Assembly: GCA_951813625.1 (NCBI GenBank)
Contig: CATOTS010000026.1
Span: forward strand, 27,114-91,113
Origin: an uncultured Caldilineaceae bacterium
GTDB taxonomy: Bacteria; Chloroflexota; Anaerolineae; Caldilineales; Caldilineaceae
Reading direction: 5' to 3'
DNA: 64,000 bases
Shown here in pieces: positions 55,167-63,870 of this stretch. The notes beneath the pieces were generated by a model, which did no database searches, had not been told where the DNA came from, and saw nothing but the letters and a program-made list of their open reading frames with translations. The first letter of the stretch is position 1, and every line of letters begins with the position of its first letter. The position numbers and the translations under genes were made by a program.

Positions 55167-55492
55167 CGTTTCCCTCTATCATTTGATATGGAAGTCGGTC
55201 CGATCCTTCTATCACATCTTGCCAATCAAATGCAAGGCTCTTGGTTTCATAAGGGAAATACTTTAATAACGGAAAGTCCACATTTGGGCATGCCTATCAT
55301 CACCAAAGACACTTCCTATGGTTGAAAGGTAGGATACACTTGTTCTTAGACGCCGAAGCTCTTTCCTATGCATGAGTCCGTGACTTTTTGTTCGGATTCA
55401 TTGAGAACTGCTTTCCTATACAAACCATGCTCTTTGACTAAACGGACGCTTTTGGCCGCTCGGGAATCCGCCAAGTTACAGAGAGGTTTCAA

Positions 55493-55900
55493 GTGAAACT
55501 GATTTTCTGGGTATACCTGAGAGTCCTGGCAGTCGTCGTCTATGTGCAATACATTGGGTCTCAATTCTATGATCCTACTTCAGAGGGTCTGGCAGAGTCA
55601 GTCTATCGCATCATCGATCCTCTGATTGTGCTGGGTATGCTCATTGCAGTATATTACGCCTATCAGCGCAAACGCGCCGTCGACACCGCTTCGGAGAGCG
55701 GTGTTAGCAGGGATTACCTGGAAGCCAACGGCACCTTTTATTTGAGCATTGCTCTGCTGGTCGGTTTGCTATGGAATTGGGTTGGCTTCCAGTTCGCCGA
55801 TCCCGTGACGACTCACAGCTGGCTCTGGACTCTGATAGACATAACTGCTCCCCTCCTCTTTTTTGCAACGAGCACTCAACTCATGACGAGCGAAGAGTGA
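55493..55900 (+). CDS. small membrane protein of unknown function
   Basis: 135 residues with four predicted spans: about 3-22, 40-56, 82-100 and 108-128. A basic 'YQRKRAVD' loop follows the second span, so the N-terminus is probably outside. No family is recognised. Start GTG at 55493, with AGAGAGG seven bases before it. It stands alone between IS630 and the Gfo/Idh/MocA gene. The length, good ribosome-binding site and clear membrane pattern support a real gene. Confidence 0.66.
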   Translation: MKLIFWVYLRVLAVVVYVQYIGSQFYDPTSEGLAESVYRIIDPLIVLGMLIAVYYAYQRKRAVDTASESGVSRDYLEANGTFYLSIALLVGLLWNWVGFQFADPVTTHSWLWTLIDITAPLLFFATSTQLMTSEE

Positions 55901-55980
55901 TCGCCCCTGTCCGCTCCACACATGCATCTCACGCTGCCTTTTTCATATGATAGAGGCCGACCCAAAAGAAAGGACCACTG

Positions 55981-57246
55981 ATGGATAAGATCCCTCTTGC
56001 AATCGTCGGATGCGGCGGAATGGGCCATCGCCACCTTTACGGGCTGGCGGAGTTGAACGATTCCGGCCTCTCCCCCTTCGAACTGGTGGCCGCCTGTGAT
56101 CCCGTCAGGACCAACGCCGAGTCACTCGCCGACGACGCCGAAGATCGTCTGGGTACGCGCCCCGCCGTTGTCGAGCGGATGGAGCTGTTGGAGCCTATGG
56201 GCGTCGTCGCAGTCGACATTACCACCACGCCCCGCTACCACCACACAGTAGCCGTCGAAGCTGTCGAACGAGGCTGGCACGCGATGATCGAGAAACCGGT
56301 CGGGCTGACCGTGCGCGCCAGCAATCGCATCCGCGAAGCGGCCGAACGCACCGGCAAAATTGTTAGTGTGGCCGAAAACTATCGCCGCGACCCGATGAAT
56401 CGCCTCGGTAAGGCGCTTCTGGACGCCGGAACTATCGGCTCGCCGCGCCTGATGATTCACAACACGATGGGCGGCAGCGACCTGATGTTGATCACGGTCT
56501 GGCGGCACCAGAAAAACCAAAGCGGAGTTCTCCTGGATGTTGGCGTCCACTTCACCGATATAATCGAATACTACCTCGGCCCGGCCACCACAGTCTACGC
56601 CCAAACCCGTCTGCACGAACAGGTCCGGCGCAATATAGCCGCCGAGCCCGGCGAGAGCTCACCAAGCAACCCTTCCGTAGTCTACGAAAGGTGGCAAAAG
56701 CAGATGCCGGCCAAGTTCGAAGCCACAGCCGATGACGCATCCTACGCAACGCTGCTATTTGAGAGCGGCGCCGTCTGCCAGTACATCGAGGACCACGCCG
56801 GCCACGGGCAAGGAGTTTTCACGCGCCAGATTCACGGCTCCGAGGGATCTCTCGACCTGCCGTCCGACCGCTCAGGCCAACTGATTACGCTGCACAAAGA
56901 TGGCGAGGCGGTCTGCGACGAAAGCCTGCTCGACCTCGTCCCGGACTTCCATCTGGAACCGATCGTGGCCGCGCTTTTCGGCGGTGACCGCCTGTGGGGC
57001 TATGACTTTCCCTTCCCCGTAACCGATCGCAAACTGATCGCTGCTGAGTACGGCGAACTGGGCCAGGCCATCGAGAGCGGCGGAACGATTGAGGTCGATG
57101 CTGCACAAGGCGCCCGCTCGGTGGCCCTCTCCTACGCCATGCTGGAGTCGAGCTTGGCCGGCCGCGCCCTGTCGATGGACGAGGTTCTGTCTGAGAAGGT
57201 TGACGCTTACCAGTTCGAGGTAGACGAGGAGATTGGTTTGGTGTGA
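55981..57246 (+). CDS. Gfo/Idh/MocA family oxidoreductase
   Basis: 421 residues. N-terminal Rossmann 'VGCGGMGHRHLYGL', 'VACDP', then 'DITTTPRYHHTVAVEA' and the family signature 'MIEKPVGLTVRASNRI' (E-K-P), 'VSVAENYRRDP', and in the C-terminal domain 'GVLLDVGVHFTDIIEYYLG' with the D-x-G-x-H catalytic region. It oxidises or reduces a sugar, inositol or sugar derivative with NAD(P). An insert around 'VRRNIAAEPGESSPSN' makes it longer than usual (330-390). It is near sugar-acid enzymes and an importer, though on the opposite strand. Confidence 0.9.
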   Translation: MDKIPLAIVGCGGMGHRHLYGLAELNDSGLSPFELVAACDPVRTNAESLADDAEDRLGTRPAVVERMELLEPMGVVAVDITTTPRYHHTVAVEAVERGWHAMIEKPVGLTVRASNRIREAAERTGKIVSVAENYRRDPMNRLGKALLDAGTIGSPRLMIHNTMGGSDLMLITVWRHQKNQSGVLLDVGVHFTDIIEYYLGPATTVYAQTRLHEQVRRNIAAEPGESSPSNPSVVYERWQKQMPAKFEATADDASYATLLFESGAVCQYIEDHAGHGQGVFTRQIHGSEGSLDLPSDRSGQLITLHKDGEAVCDESLLDLVPDFHLEPIVAALFGGDRLWGYDFPFPVTDRKLIAAEYGELGQAIESGGTIEVDAAQGARSVALSYAMLESSLAGRALSMDEVLSEKVDAYQFEVDEEIGLV

Positions 57247-57556
57247 CGGGACCTATTGCGTCGCTCGCACAGAATTGCTCGGGCTTGGCATCTTCCGCCA
57301 TTGCCCTAGCTCTTCAGCTACACCTGCTTGAGGACGACGCCGATACGAGAGAGTTCTTCCGGCGTTGATGACGTCCTCCCTGCGGCTCAATCCCGATGTT
57401 GTTTGTTCCCATTCTAGGCCCTGGTTCGAACTCGCCCGGGATGGCCGGGCATCAATCAGGCCTTCAAAGACCTTCCGAATTGGCCTTGACTCGGGTTCAT
57501 CGGGCATCTGGCTTCAATTTGGGGCGCTAGCGTTTTTTTCATCCATAAAGCCGGCA
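57247..57556. other. 310-base gap between convergent genes, with a strong stem-loop
   Basis: No gene seen. At 57416-57463 an inner perfect stem (GCCCGG 57434-57439 with CCGGGC 57445-57450) sits inside an outer one (AGGCC-TG 57416-57423 with CAGGCCT 57457-57463, one bulge). A T-run of seven lies at 57533-57539, too far to be part of it. It is possibly a transcript-end structure for the two convergent genes. Confidence 0.4.
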
Positions 57557-58633
57557 TCAGTGGTCCTCTAGCGCGGGCGCCACCTCTTCCTTAAGCAATT
57601 CCATCGAGCGCAGCCAGCGAGCCTTGTCGTCCCAATCATGCGCGATGGCCAGAAGTGTCCCAAAGCCGCCCGTAAGCTCCTGCACCTCTTTCAAGCGGCG
57701 GATGCACTCCTCTACATCGCCAACGATCGCCAGGCGCCGCACAAGGTACTCCGCGGTCAGTTCCTCGTCCGGCATCTCCGGGTCCTCCTTCATACTGTTC
57801 ACGCGACCCGGACCGATCAACTTGATTAGATAGTCAAAAGAGCGGGCAAACGCGCTGTTGAGGGCAAAGTCGAGCGCTTCCTCCGTTGTTTCGCCCACAA
57901 ACACGTTGCGCACTACCCGCCAGTCCTTGCGGTCCGGCTCGTCGCGACCCGCCTCAAGCGCGCCTGCGCAATATGTCTCCCAGTGCATCGGCAGGGTCGA
58001 TGCCGGAACCAGGTTGCTGCTTATCGGCAGAAAGCCGCGCTGCCCGGCCATGCGCGCTGCCATTGACTCCCCTTTTATGATTGCCATCGCCACCGGGGGG
58101 TGGGGCTGCTGATAGGGACGCAGTAGCTGGCCCATCGCGATCTCCGGACGCGTCTGGTCGATGCAAATGTGCCAGAAGTCGCCCTTCAAGTCGAAAGGAG
58201 CGTCCGCTGTCCACAAGTCCAGCACCATGTTGATCCCTTCAACCGTCATCAGACCCAGCGTGCCCGGATCGCGCGGCAGATCAAAAAGGCTTATATCGGT
58301 AGGAATGCCTGTCTGGCCGAAACCGCACATCAGCCTGCCCCGCGAGAGATGGTCCAGCAGCGCCAGGCGGACGGCTACATTGGCCGGATGGTGAAACGGA
58401 GCTATCGTTACGCCTGTGCCGAACTTGATCGTGCTCGTTCGGGCCATTGCATGGGCGATAAACACATCGTTTGCGGGGATTGGCTCCCACGCGACCGTGT
58501 GATGCTGGCCCACCCAGACTTCGACATAGCCCAGCGCCTCCGCACGTTCGATCAACTCCAGGTCCTCTTCGAAGCATAGCGTTCGGTCCTTCTCCGGCGG
58601 GTGAAGAGGCATGAGAAAATAGCCAAGTCGCAT
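57557..58633 (-). CDS. LLM class flavin-dependent oxidoreductase
   Basis: 358 residues of the bacterial luciferase-like fold. Seen: 'MRLGYFLMPLHPPEKDR' at the start, 'ERAEALGYVEVWVGQHH', 'TIKFGTGVTIAPFHHPANVA', 'LSRGRLMCGFGQTGIPTD', and a C-terminal 'IVGDVEECIRRLKEVQELTG'. The family uses FMN or F420 to oxidise diverse small molecules; cofactor choice is not clear from motifs. It is on the same strand as the mandelate-racemase-family gene, 134 bases downstream, and could be co-transcribed with it. Confidence 0.88.
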   Translation of the reverse strand: MRLGYFLMPLHPPEKDRTLCFEEDLELIERAEALGYVEVWVGQHHTVAWEPIPANDVFIAHAMARTSTIKFGTGVTIAPFHHPANVAVRLALLDHLSRGRLMCGFGQTGIPTDISLFDLPRDPGTLGLMTVEGINMVLDLWTADAPFDLKGDFWHICIDQTRPEIAMGQLLRPYQQPHPPVAMAIIKGESMAARMAGQRGFLPISSNLVPASTLPMHWETYCAGALEAGRDEPDRKDWRVVRNVFVGETTEEALDFALNSAFARSFDYLIKLIGPGRVNSMKEDPEMPDEELTAEYLVRRLAIVGDVEECIRRLKEVQELTGGFGTLLAIAHDWDDKARWLRSMELLKEEVAPALEDH

Positions 58634-58767
58634 GGACTTATCTCCGATTTCGTAAGAGTTGGCGGCGCCACCTGACCACGTGTGGCCGCTCCGGTTCGTC
58701 GCGACGCTGACAATACGGCCTGTCGCCGGCCGGCGATTTCGGATTCTCTGTTCCCGCCCGCACCGGA

Positions 58768-59934
58768 CTACGCCGCGGCACGCTCCAGCCAGGCTTCGTC
58801 TATCTCAAGGCCGAACCCCGGCGCGTCGCTGGGCCGCACATACCCGTCCTCGATCACAGCCGTGCCGGGTAGCTTGACCATCTCCGCCAGCGGTACGCCC
58901 GGCGCCGACACATCTTCCGACCTTTCGCCCCAGGTTACGGCAGGCATCGCCATCGACAGATGCTGGCCGAAAGGGTAGTTCATGCCGCCGTGGGCAATCA
59001 CCGAAATATGATTTGCCTGGGCCAGGTGACAGATCTTGGCCGCTGCTGTAATGCCGCCGCACCAGAGCACATCGGGCTGGAAAATATCCACCAGACGTTT
59101 GCCCGCGGCCGCGGCGAATGGGGCCAGATTGTACCAGTGCTCGCCGGTCGCCAGCGTCTGCCAGGGCAAACGCTGGCGGATCGACTCGTATCCCAACAGG
59201 TCCTCCGGCTGGATATAGTCCTCCAGCCACTTGAGATTGTACGGTCGCATCCGTTCGGCCACCCGCACGGTAAACTCGCTATCATAGCCCGTCCAGGCGT
59301 CCAACATCAGCTCAACGTCGTCGCCTATCGTCTCGCGTGTGCCGGCAACGAGCTCCTCCAGCTTGTTGAGCCCCTCCAGCCCGTCCTCCGGGCCCCAGGG
59401 ACTGAAGAGCTTTGTCGCTTTGAAGCCCAGCTCCATATACCATGGCTGATCGAACCCTGAGGCATAGCAGAAAATCTTATCCTTCTGCGGCCCGCCTAAC
59501 AGTTCGTAGACCGGCAGCCCCAGCAGCTTGCCCTTGAGGTCCCACAGCGCAACGTCGAGCGCGCTGATGGCGTAACTGGTCATGCCGGTGGGACTGAAAG
59601 CTGTGCTCAGCCGCACCATCATGTCCCACAACTTCTCGGTCGCCATCGCGTTCTCGCCGATCAGATTGGGGCCGAGATGCTCGTTTATGATGCGCGTTAC
59701 CGGCGGCGCGTAGAGCGAGAGGCCAAATCCTTGCGTGCCGTCCTCCGCCGTGACAAGCACGGCAGGACGTTTCCAAGGCGCAAACGAGACGTGCCCCACA
59801 CCATTGGGGAATCGTTCGTAGCGCGCCATCGGGCGGTTCATGTGGACCGTCTGTGCCCGGCTCGGCGTGCGCGGCTTCGTCACCGGCCGCGGCTCGGTCG
59901 TAATCTCAAACGCCCGGATCTCCCTGATTTTCAT
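58768..59934 (-). CDS. mandelate racemase/enolase-family sugar-acid dehydratase
   Basis: 388 residues. Lid domain followed by barrel: 'SYAISALDVALWDLKGKLLG' is the MR/MLE signature; 'LGFKATKLF' gives the K-x-x-K strand; metal ligands Asp in 'VELMLDAWTGYD', Glu in 'LKWLEDYIQPED' and Glu in 'LATGEHWYNL'; 'DIFQPDVLWCGGIT' and the catalytic His in 'VIAHGGMNYPFG'. The order and wording resemble L-rhamnonate dehydratase, which makes 2-keto-3-deoxy sugar acids. The importer genes upstream on the same strand suggest that an oxidised sugar is taken up and dehydrated. The exact substrate is not settled. Confidence 0.87.
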   Translation of the reverse strand: MKIREIRAFEITTEPRPVTKPRTPSRAQTVHMNRPMARYERFPNGVGHVSFAPWKRPAVLVTAEDGTQGFGLSLYAPPVTRIINEHLGPNLIGENAMATEKLWDMMVRLSTAFSPTGMTSYAISALDVALWDLKGKLLGLPVYELLGGPQKDKIFCYASGFDQPWYMELGFKATKLFSPWGPEDGLEGLNKLEELVAGTRETIGDDVELMLDAWTGYDSEFTVRVAERMRPYNLKWLEDYIQPEDLLGYESIRQRLPWQTLATGEHWYNLAPFAAAAGKRLVDIFQPDVLWCGGITAAAKICHLAQANHISVIAHGGMNYPFGQHLSMAMPAVTWGERSEDVSAPGVPLAEMVKLPGTAVIEDGYVRPSDAPGFGLEIDEAWLERAAA

Positions 59935-59960
59935 TTTTGTGCCCCATGTCTATGTGGAAA

Positions 59961-59982
59961 ACCCTGTGCTATGGCACAGGGT
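59961..59982 (-). terminator. 9-bp perfect hairpin before the dehydratase gene
   Basis: ACCCTGTGC (59961-59969) and GCACAGGGT (59974-59982) with a TATG loop. On the minus strand it is followed by only three or four T residues, then the dehydratase start 25 bases later. It could end the importer transcript, or act as a stability element in the leader of the dehydratase mRNA. Confidence 0.4.
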
Positions 59983-60196
59983 AACGGGTGACGCGTCGGC
60001 CTGTTCTGGAATACTGAAAGCGGCCGAGAGGTGGTCTATTCCCCCGTCAGAATCGAGAGCATTTTCGTACGATCCATCAAAGGCAAACACACGACTCGGC
60101 AGATTCTGAAAGCAGAGCCCATTCGATCCTGTATTCTGGACACCAATCTGTCCTTTGCAGTCTCCCCACTTCACTACAGGTGCCGCTTCCCGCAAA

Positions 60197-61141
60197 TTAC
60201 CCTTTGAGATCGGTCACCGTGATCCCCTTCAGGAACGCGTTCTGCGAAAAGAAAAATAGAATCAGGCAGGGCAGGATGATGATGAGCGCCGCGGCCATGT
60301 AGAGATGCCAGGGCGTGCCGCGATAGGCCACGCTGAAGTTCGCCAGGAACAATGTCAAGGTGAAGTTCTCCGGCGTGGAAAGGATGATCAGCGGGCCAAG
60401 AAAGTCGTTCCAGAAAAAGACAAATGCGAATACCGCGACAGCGGCCAGCGCCGGCTTGGATAGAGGAAGGATAATCCGAACGAAGATCAACCAGCGGGAG
60501 GCGCCGTCGAGATAGGCTGCCTCGTCGTACTCTCTGGGAATCGTCATGAAGAACTGGCGCAACAAGAAGATGTTCCAGGCAGAACCGAACCAGTGGGGAA
60601 CCATCAACGGCCACAAGGTGTCCAGCCACCCAAGCTCTTTCCAAATGATGAACTGCGGCACCATAACCACCGCAAAAGGGATCATCAGGGTGCTGAGAAT
60701 GCCCAGGAAAACGACATTCTTGCCCGGAAACTCAAGGCGGGCAAAGGCATAGGCAACAAGCGCACTGGAAAAGAGCGTGGAAATGACGCCATTGAAGGAT
60801 ACGATCACCGTGTTGAGCGCATAGTTGTAGACCGGCGGATCCGTCTCGTATTGAATTGTGAACGCCGTGAGGAAATTCGACCACATCACCGGCTTCGGGA
60901 ACCAGACCGGCGGCAACGCGAAAACCTGATTGGGGACTTTGAGCGCGGTGTTCAACATCCAGTAGAACGGCAAGAGAAAGAGGAATGCCGCAGCCAGCAG
61001 CAGGACGTAGATAAGAAACAGTCGCAAGAGGCCCGTCTGGAAGCGATTGCCCAGCAGCGCCGTGCGCACTCTGCTCGGCTGCGCAAACTGCCTCCTGGCC
61101 ATACTCTCAGTTGACGGGGCCGCATTGTTGCTGACAACCAC
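60197..61141 (-). CDS. carbohydrate ABC transporter permease (MalG type)
   Basis: 314 residues, six membrane spans. The ATPase-coupling loop is 'EYDEAAYLDGASRWLIFVRI' (E-A-A-x-x-D-G-A) and the protein ends 'NAFLKGITVTDLKG', as MalG-type permeases do. GTG start at 61141, with GAGGAG nine bases before it. It forms a heterodimer with the MalF-type permease upstream (21-base gap). No ATPase gene is in the window, so a shared MsmX/MalK-like ATPase elsewhere is inferred. Confidence 0.93.
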   Translation of the reverse strand: MVVSNNAAPSTESMARRQFAQPSRVRTALLGNRFQTGLLRLFLIYVLLLAAAFLFLLPFYWMLNTALKVPNQVFALPPVWFPKPVMWSNFLTAFTIQYETDPPVYNYALNTVIVSFNGVISTLFSSALVAYAFARLEFPGKNVVFLGILSTLMIPFAVVMVPQFIIWKELGWLDTLWPLMVPHWFGSAWNIFLLRQFFMTIPREYDEAAYLDGASRWLIFVRIILPLSKPALAAVAVFAFVFFWNDFLGPLIILSTPENFTLTLFLANFSVAYRGTPWHLYMAAALIIILPCLILFFFSQNAFLKGITVTDLKG

Positions 61142-61162
61142 TCTACTTCGTCTCCTCGTTCC

Positions 61163-62149
61163 CTATCTTGCCCCACCCTCGTAGTACACCCAGCGTCCTG
61201 CAAGCCCGAACTGGACGACCGTCAACGCGAAGATGAGCAGGAACATGATCCAGGCCATCGCCGAGGCATAGCCCATTTTCAGGTAATGAAACGCGTTCTG
61301 ATAGAGGTGAAGGCCCAGGAAAAGGGTTGCATTGTCCGGGCCGCCGCCGGTCATGACGTAGGGTTCAGCGAATGTCTGTATCGCGGCGATAATGCCCATG
61401 ACGACGTTGAAAAAGATGGCCGGAGACAGCATCGGCAGCGTGACCGCAAAAAATTTTGACACTTCGGCCGCGCCGTCGATATCGGCCGCCTCGTACAACT
61501 GCTGCGGCATGCCCTGCAAAGCGGCCAGGTAGATCACCATGGGAATGCCTACATTCCACAGGCTCTTTACGATCAGAGAGCCTAACACCAACTCTTTGTC
61601 GAAGAGCCAGTTTCGCCCTTCGATGCCCACCAGAAGCAGACCGTTGTTTACAATGCCCAACTCAGTGTGATACATCCACACCCAGATGACCGAACCGGCC
61701 ACGCCGCTCACGACCGCGGGCAGATAGAAGGCCGAACGCCAGAATCCTACCATCCGGATCCGTTGATTCAGAAGCAGCGCCAACCCCAAGGCCAGCACCT
61801 GTCCTATCGGCACCGAAATCAGCACAAACTTGAACGTCACCCAGATCGAGGTGCGAAAAAGCTCGTCGGTGGTCAGCATATTGATATAGTGCGTCAACCC
61901 GTAGAATCTGGGCGGTGCGATCATCTTCCAGCGGAAGAAGCTGAGCACGAACGATGCCACAATCGGCCCACCCGTGAATACGACAAATCCAATTACCCAT
62001 GGCAGGATGAACATATACGCTACCAGGGCGTCGCGGAATCGCCGGCTGTGCCAAAAGCTATTCTGATCTGTAATGCCGGTCGTGGACACGGAATCCTGCC
62101 CCGGAGTTGGATACTTTTGCCGCGCGTTAGAACTCGCGCAGAGAGACAT
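61163..62149 (-). CDS. carbohydrate ABC transporter permease (MalF type)
   Basis: 328 residues, six spans after a hydrophilic N-terminus of about 40. Coupling loop 'QLYEAADIDGAAEVSKFFAV', followed by 'LPMLSPAIFFNVVMGIIAA' and 'FAEPYVMTGGGPDNATLFL', the standard CUT1 MalF/UgpA pattern. It imports a sugar or sugar derivative delivered by the lipoprotein encoded upstream. It lies 86 bases after the end of the binding-protein region, and the three genes form one operon. Confidence 0.93.
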   Translation of the reverse strand: MSLCASSNARQKYPTPGQDSVSTTGITDQNSFWHSRRFRDALVAYMFILPWVIGFVVFTGGPIVASFVLSFFRWKMIAPPRFYGLTHYINMLTTDELFRTSIWVTFKFVLISVPIGQVLALGLALLLNQRIRMVGFWRSAFYLPAVVSGVAGSVIWVWMYHTELGIVNNGLLLVGIEGRNWLFDKELVLGSLIVKSLWNVGIPMVIYLAALQGMPQQLYEAADIDGAAEVSKFFAVTLPMLSPAIFFNVVMGIIAAIQTFAEPYVMTGGGPDNATLFLGLHLYQNAFHYLKMGYASAMAWIMFLLIFALTVVQFGLAGRWVYYEGGAR

Positions 62150-62235
62150 ACCCGGTCAATGAAGGGCACGAAGGAATCCTGGACAAACCGACACCTTCGC
62201 GCCCTTTTCGAACGAATGAAATGCTGCGACCAGGG

Positions 62236-63559
62236 TTATACGTCGGAGATTACAGCTGTCACCTTCGGCGCAACCTCGGGGAAGATTTCCGCGGCCTGTA
62301 CTTCGCCTGAGTAGACCTTCTCCAGCGCGTCGCCGATCAGCTTCAGCGATTCGCCCTCGTTGGCCGGTCCCGGTAGGATATGCCCGTAGGTCAGCGCATC
62401 CGGAATCACGTCCCAGTCCACCTCGAAGTCGACATCTGCGACCCAGGGGAATGGCTCAATCGCGTTGGATGAACGCCGCGTGCCGGGGAAATTAGCCTCA
62501 GACGCGTAGTTGTAGATCCCCTGCGTGCTGGTGTTGTAGTTCAGCCAAATCCAGGCCGTATCCTTCTCTTCAGAAGTGGTCGAAATATTGTTGAACGCGC
62601 CGTGCGTGATTGTATCGCGCCGGGCCTGGCTCGGCTCTGCTACAACGTTGAAGCGGAATCCGGCCTCCACCAGACTGCCGGTAATCCACGAACCCCATCC
62701 GCTGCATCCCGATCTTGCCCGCTGACAGCAGCTCGGCCGCCGCGCCGGCGCCGCCAATGCCGACAATCTGTGAGGGTGTCGGCATCACGTTTCCGTCCAA
62801 CAGCATGTCGGCCCAGAACTGAATCGCCTGGATCGTCTCCTCTTTGTCCAGGTAGCACTCGCGGAAATCGGGGCTATAGAAGCTGCCGTCGTTCTGCCAC
62901 GTCTGCTTCACGCTGAACATGTGCCAGCCCACAGGAATCGTCTCAGAGCCCCAGATTTTGTTGTCCGGGTCGCTGATGGCGCGGGCCTTCTCCTCAAAAT
63001 CGGTCCAGGTGAAGCTGTCCTTGTCAGGATAGTCCACACCGGCAGCGTCGAAGAGGTCGGCGTTGTAGAAGGTCACATGGGGCGCGGCTGCGTCGGGAAC
63101 GCCGAAACGTTTGCCCTCCACAACCGGATAGTTCCACCAGTTCTCGTAAAAGTCACCAGCGTCGAAGCCGGGTTCCCCGTCCACATACGGCTGGATGTCG
63201 ATGAACTGATTGTTTCGGCCGAGGTCGAGCGCCATCGCCTCCCAGCTGCGCACAACGTCCGGCAGTGTGCCGGCCGCAGCCAGCGCCGGGATCTTGGCGT
63301 GGAACTCGCCGATCTGCTCTACACTTACTTCAATATTGGGGTACTCTTCGTGGAACGAATCCAGCGTTGTGGCGACGCCGGCGGCCGGGTCGTGGCGTCC
63401 GTAGCGGATCGTGATAGGCTCTGCGGCCGGCCCCTCAGCCATTGTACCGTCGTCCGCGGGTGCGGCGACAGGCGCGCAGGCAGCCAGAGCCGCGGCGCCC
63501 GCCATCGTTCCGCCTACTTTTAGAAAGGTGCGTCTCGACAAGGTCTCACTGTGCTTCAT
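62236..63559 (-). pseudogene. ABC sugar-binding lipoprotein, frameshifted
   Basis: The first part (63559 to about 62695) has a twin-arginine-type start 'SRRTFLKVGG', a lipobox 'LAACAP' and family 1 solute-binding protein sequence to 'GKIGMQRMG'. There the frame changes: the homologous continuation 'SWITGSLVEAGFRFNVVAEP' is read in the next frame and runs to 62236. One extra G in the GGGG at 62693-62696 (minus strand) explains it; GGG would restore 'RMGSWITG' and a protein of about 440 residues. It is either a real mutation or a homopolymer sequencing error. GGAGGGGA precedes the ATG and a good promoter lies upstream. Confidence 0.85.
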
Positions 63560-63870
63560 TGTTGGATCTCCCCTCCGTGAATTCGTGAGTGAAAAGGATT
63601 GAGATTGGCCTGAAATCGGCTCTCAATAATCCTATGGAATTCAGTAATATTGTCAATTTTTGGGCGCGCTCGATTTTCCCGGGCCATTCGCGACACAAGA
63701 TGCTCAATTGCGCGGTCTACCGAATTCGACGGTAGCCGCTCATTTCTGGCTCGTTCCTGGGGCGTCGCTTCTTGCCACCGACAGTCAGGCGCAGAAGGCG
63801 GTGGCCCTGGACGTTTCAGTTGGGTAGCAGGAGAGTGTGGGCAACCGACAACCGGCCGCGCGAGTATTCC
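63560..63870. other. 311-base intergenic region
   Basis: It contains the importer promoter and ribosome-binding site next to 63559. The rest, up to the E2 stop codon at 63871, shows no gene or repeat that I can support. Confidence 0.55.
63629..63656 (-). promoter_or_regulatory. sigma-70-like promoter for the sugar importer operon
   Basis: On the minus strand TTGACA (63656-63651), 16-base spacer, TAGGAT (63634-63629). The inferred leader is about 63 bases before the binding-protein ATG at 63559. Confidence 0.5.

Larger units (their letters stand above)
54060..55265 (-). mobile_element. IS630-family insertion sequence, apparently complete
   Basis: About 1206 bases bounded by imperfect inverted repeats of about 28 bases: left from 54060 and right ending at 55265, both starting TAAAGTA and both containing TGAAACCAA (about 20 of 28 match). 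The ends begin with TA, the target dinucleotide duplicated by IS630/Tc1 elements. Inside are two overlapping frames that together make a full transposase. Confidence 0.78.

Noticed and set aside
57420..57440. tRNA gene suggested by GGTTCGAACTC
   Set aside because: No matching T-stem, anticodon arm or acceptor stem can be drawn around it.
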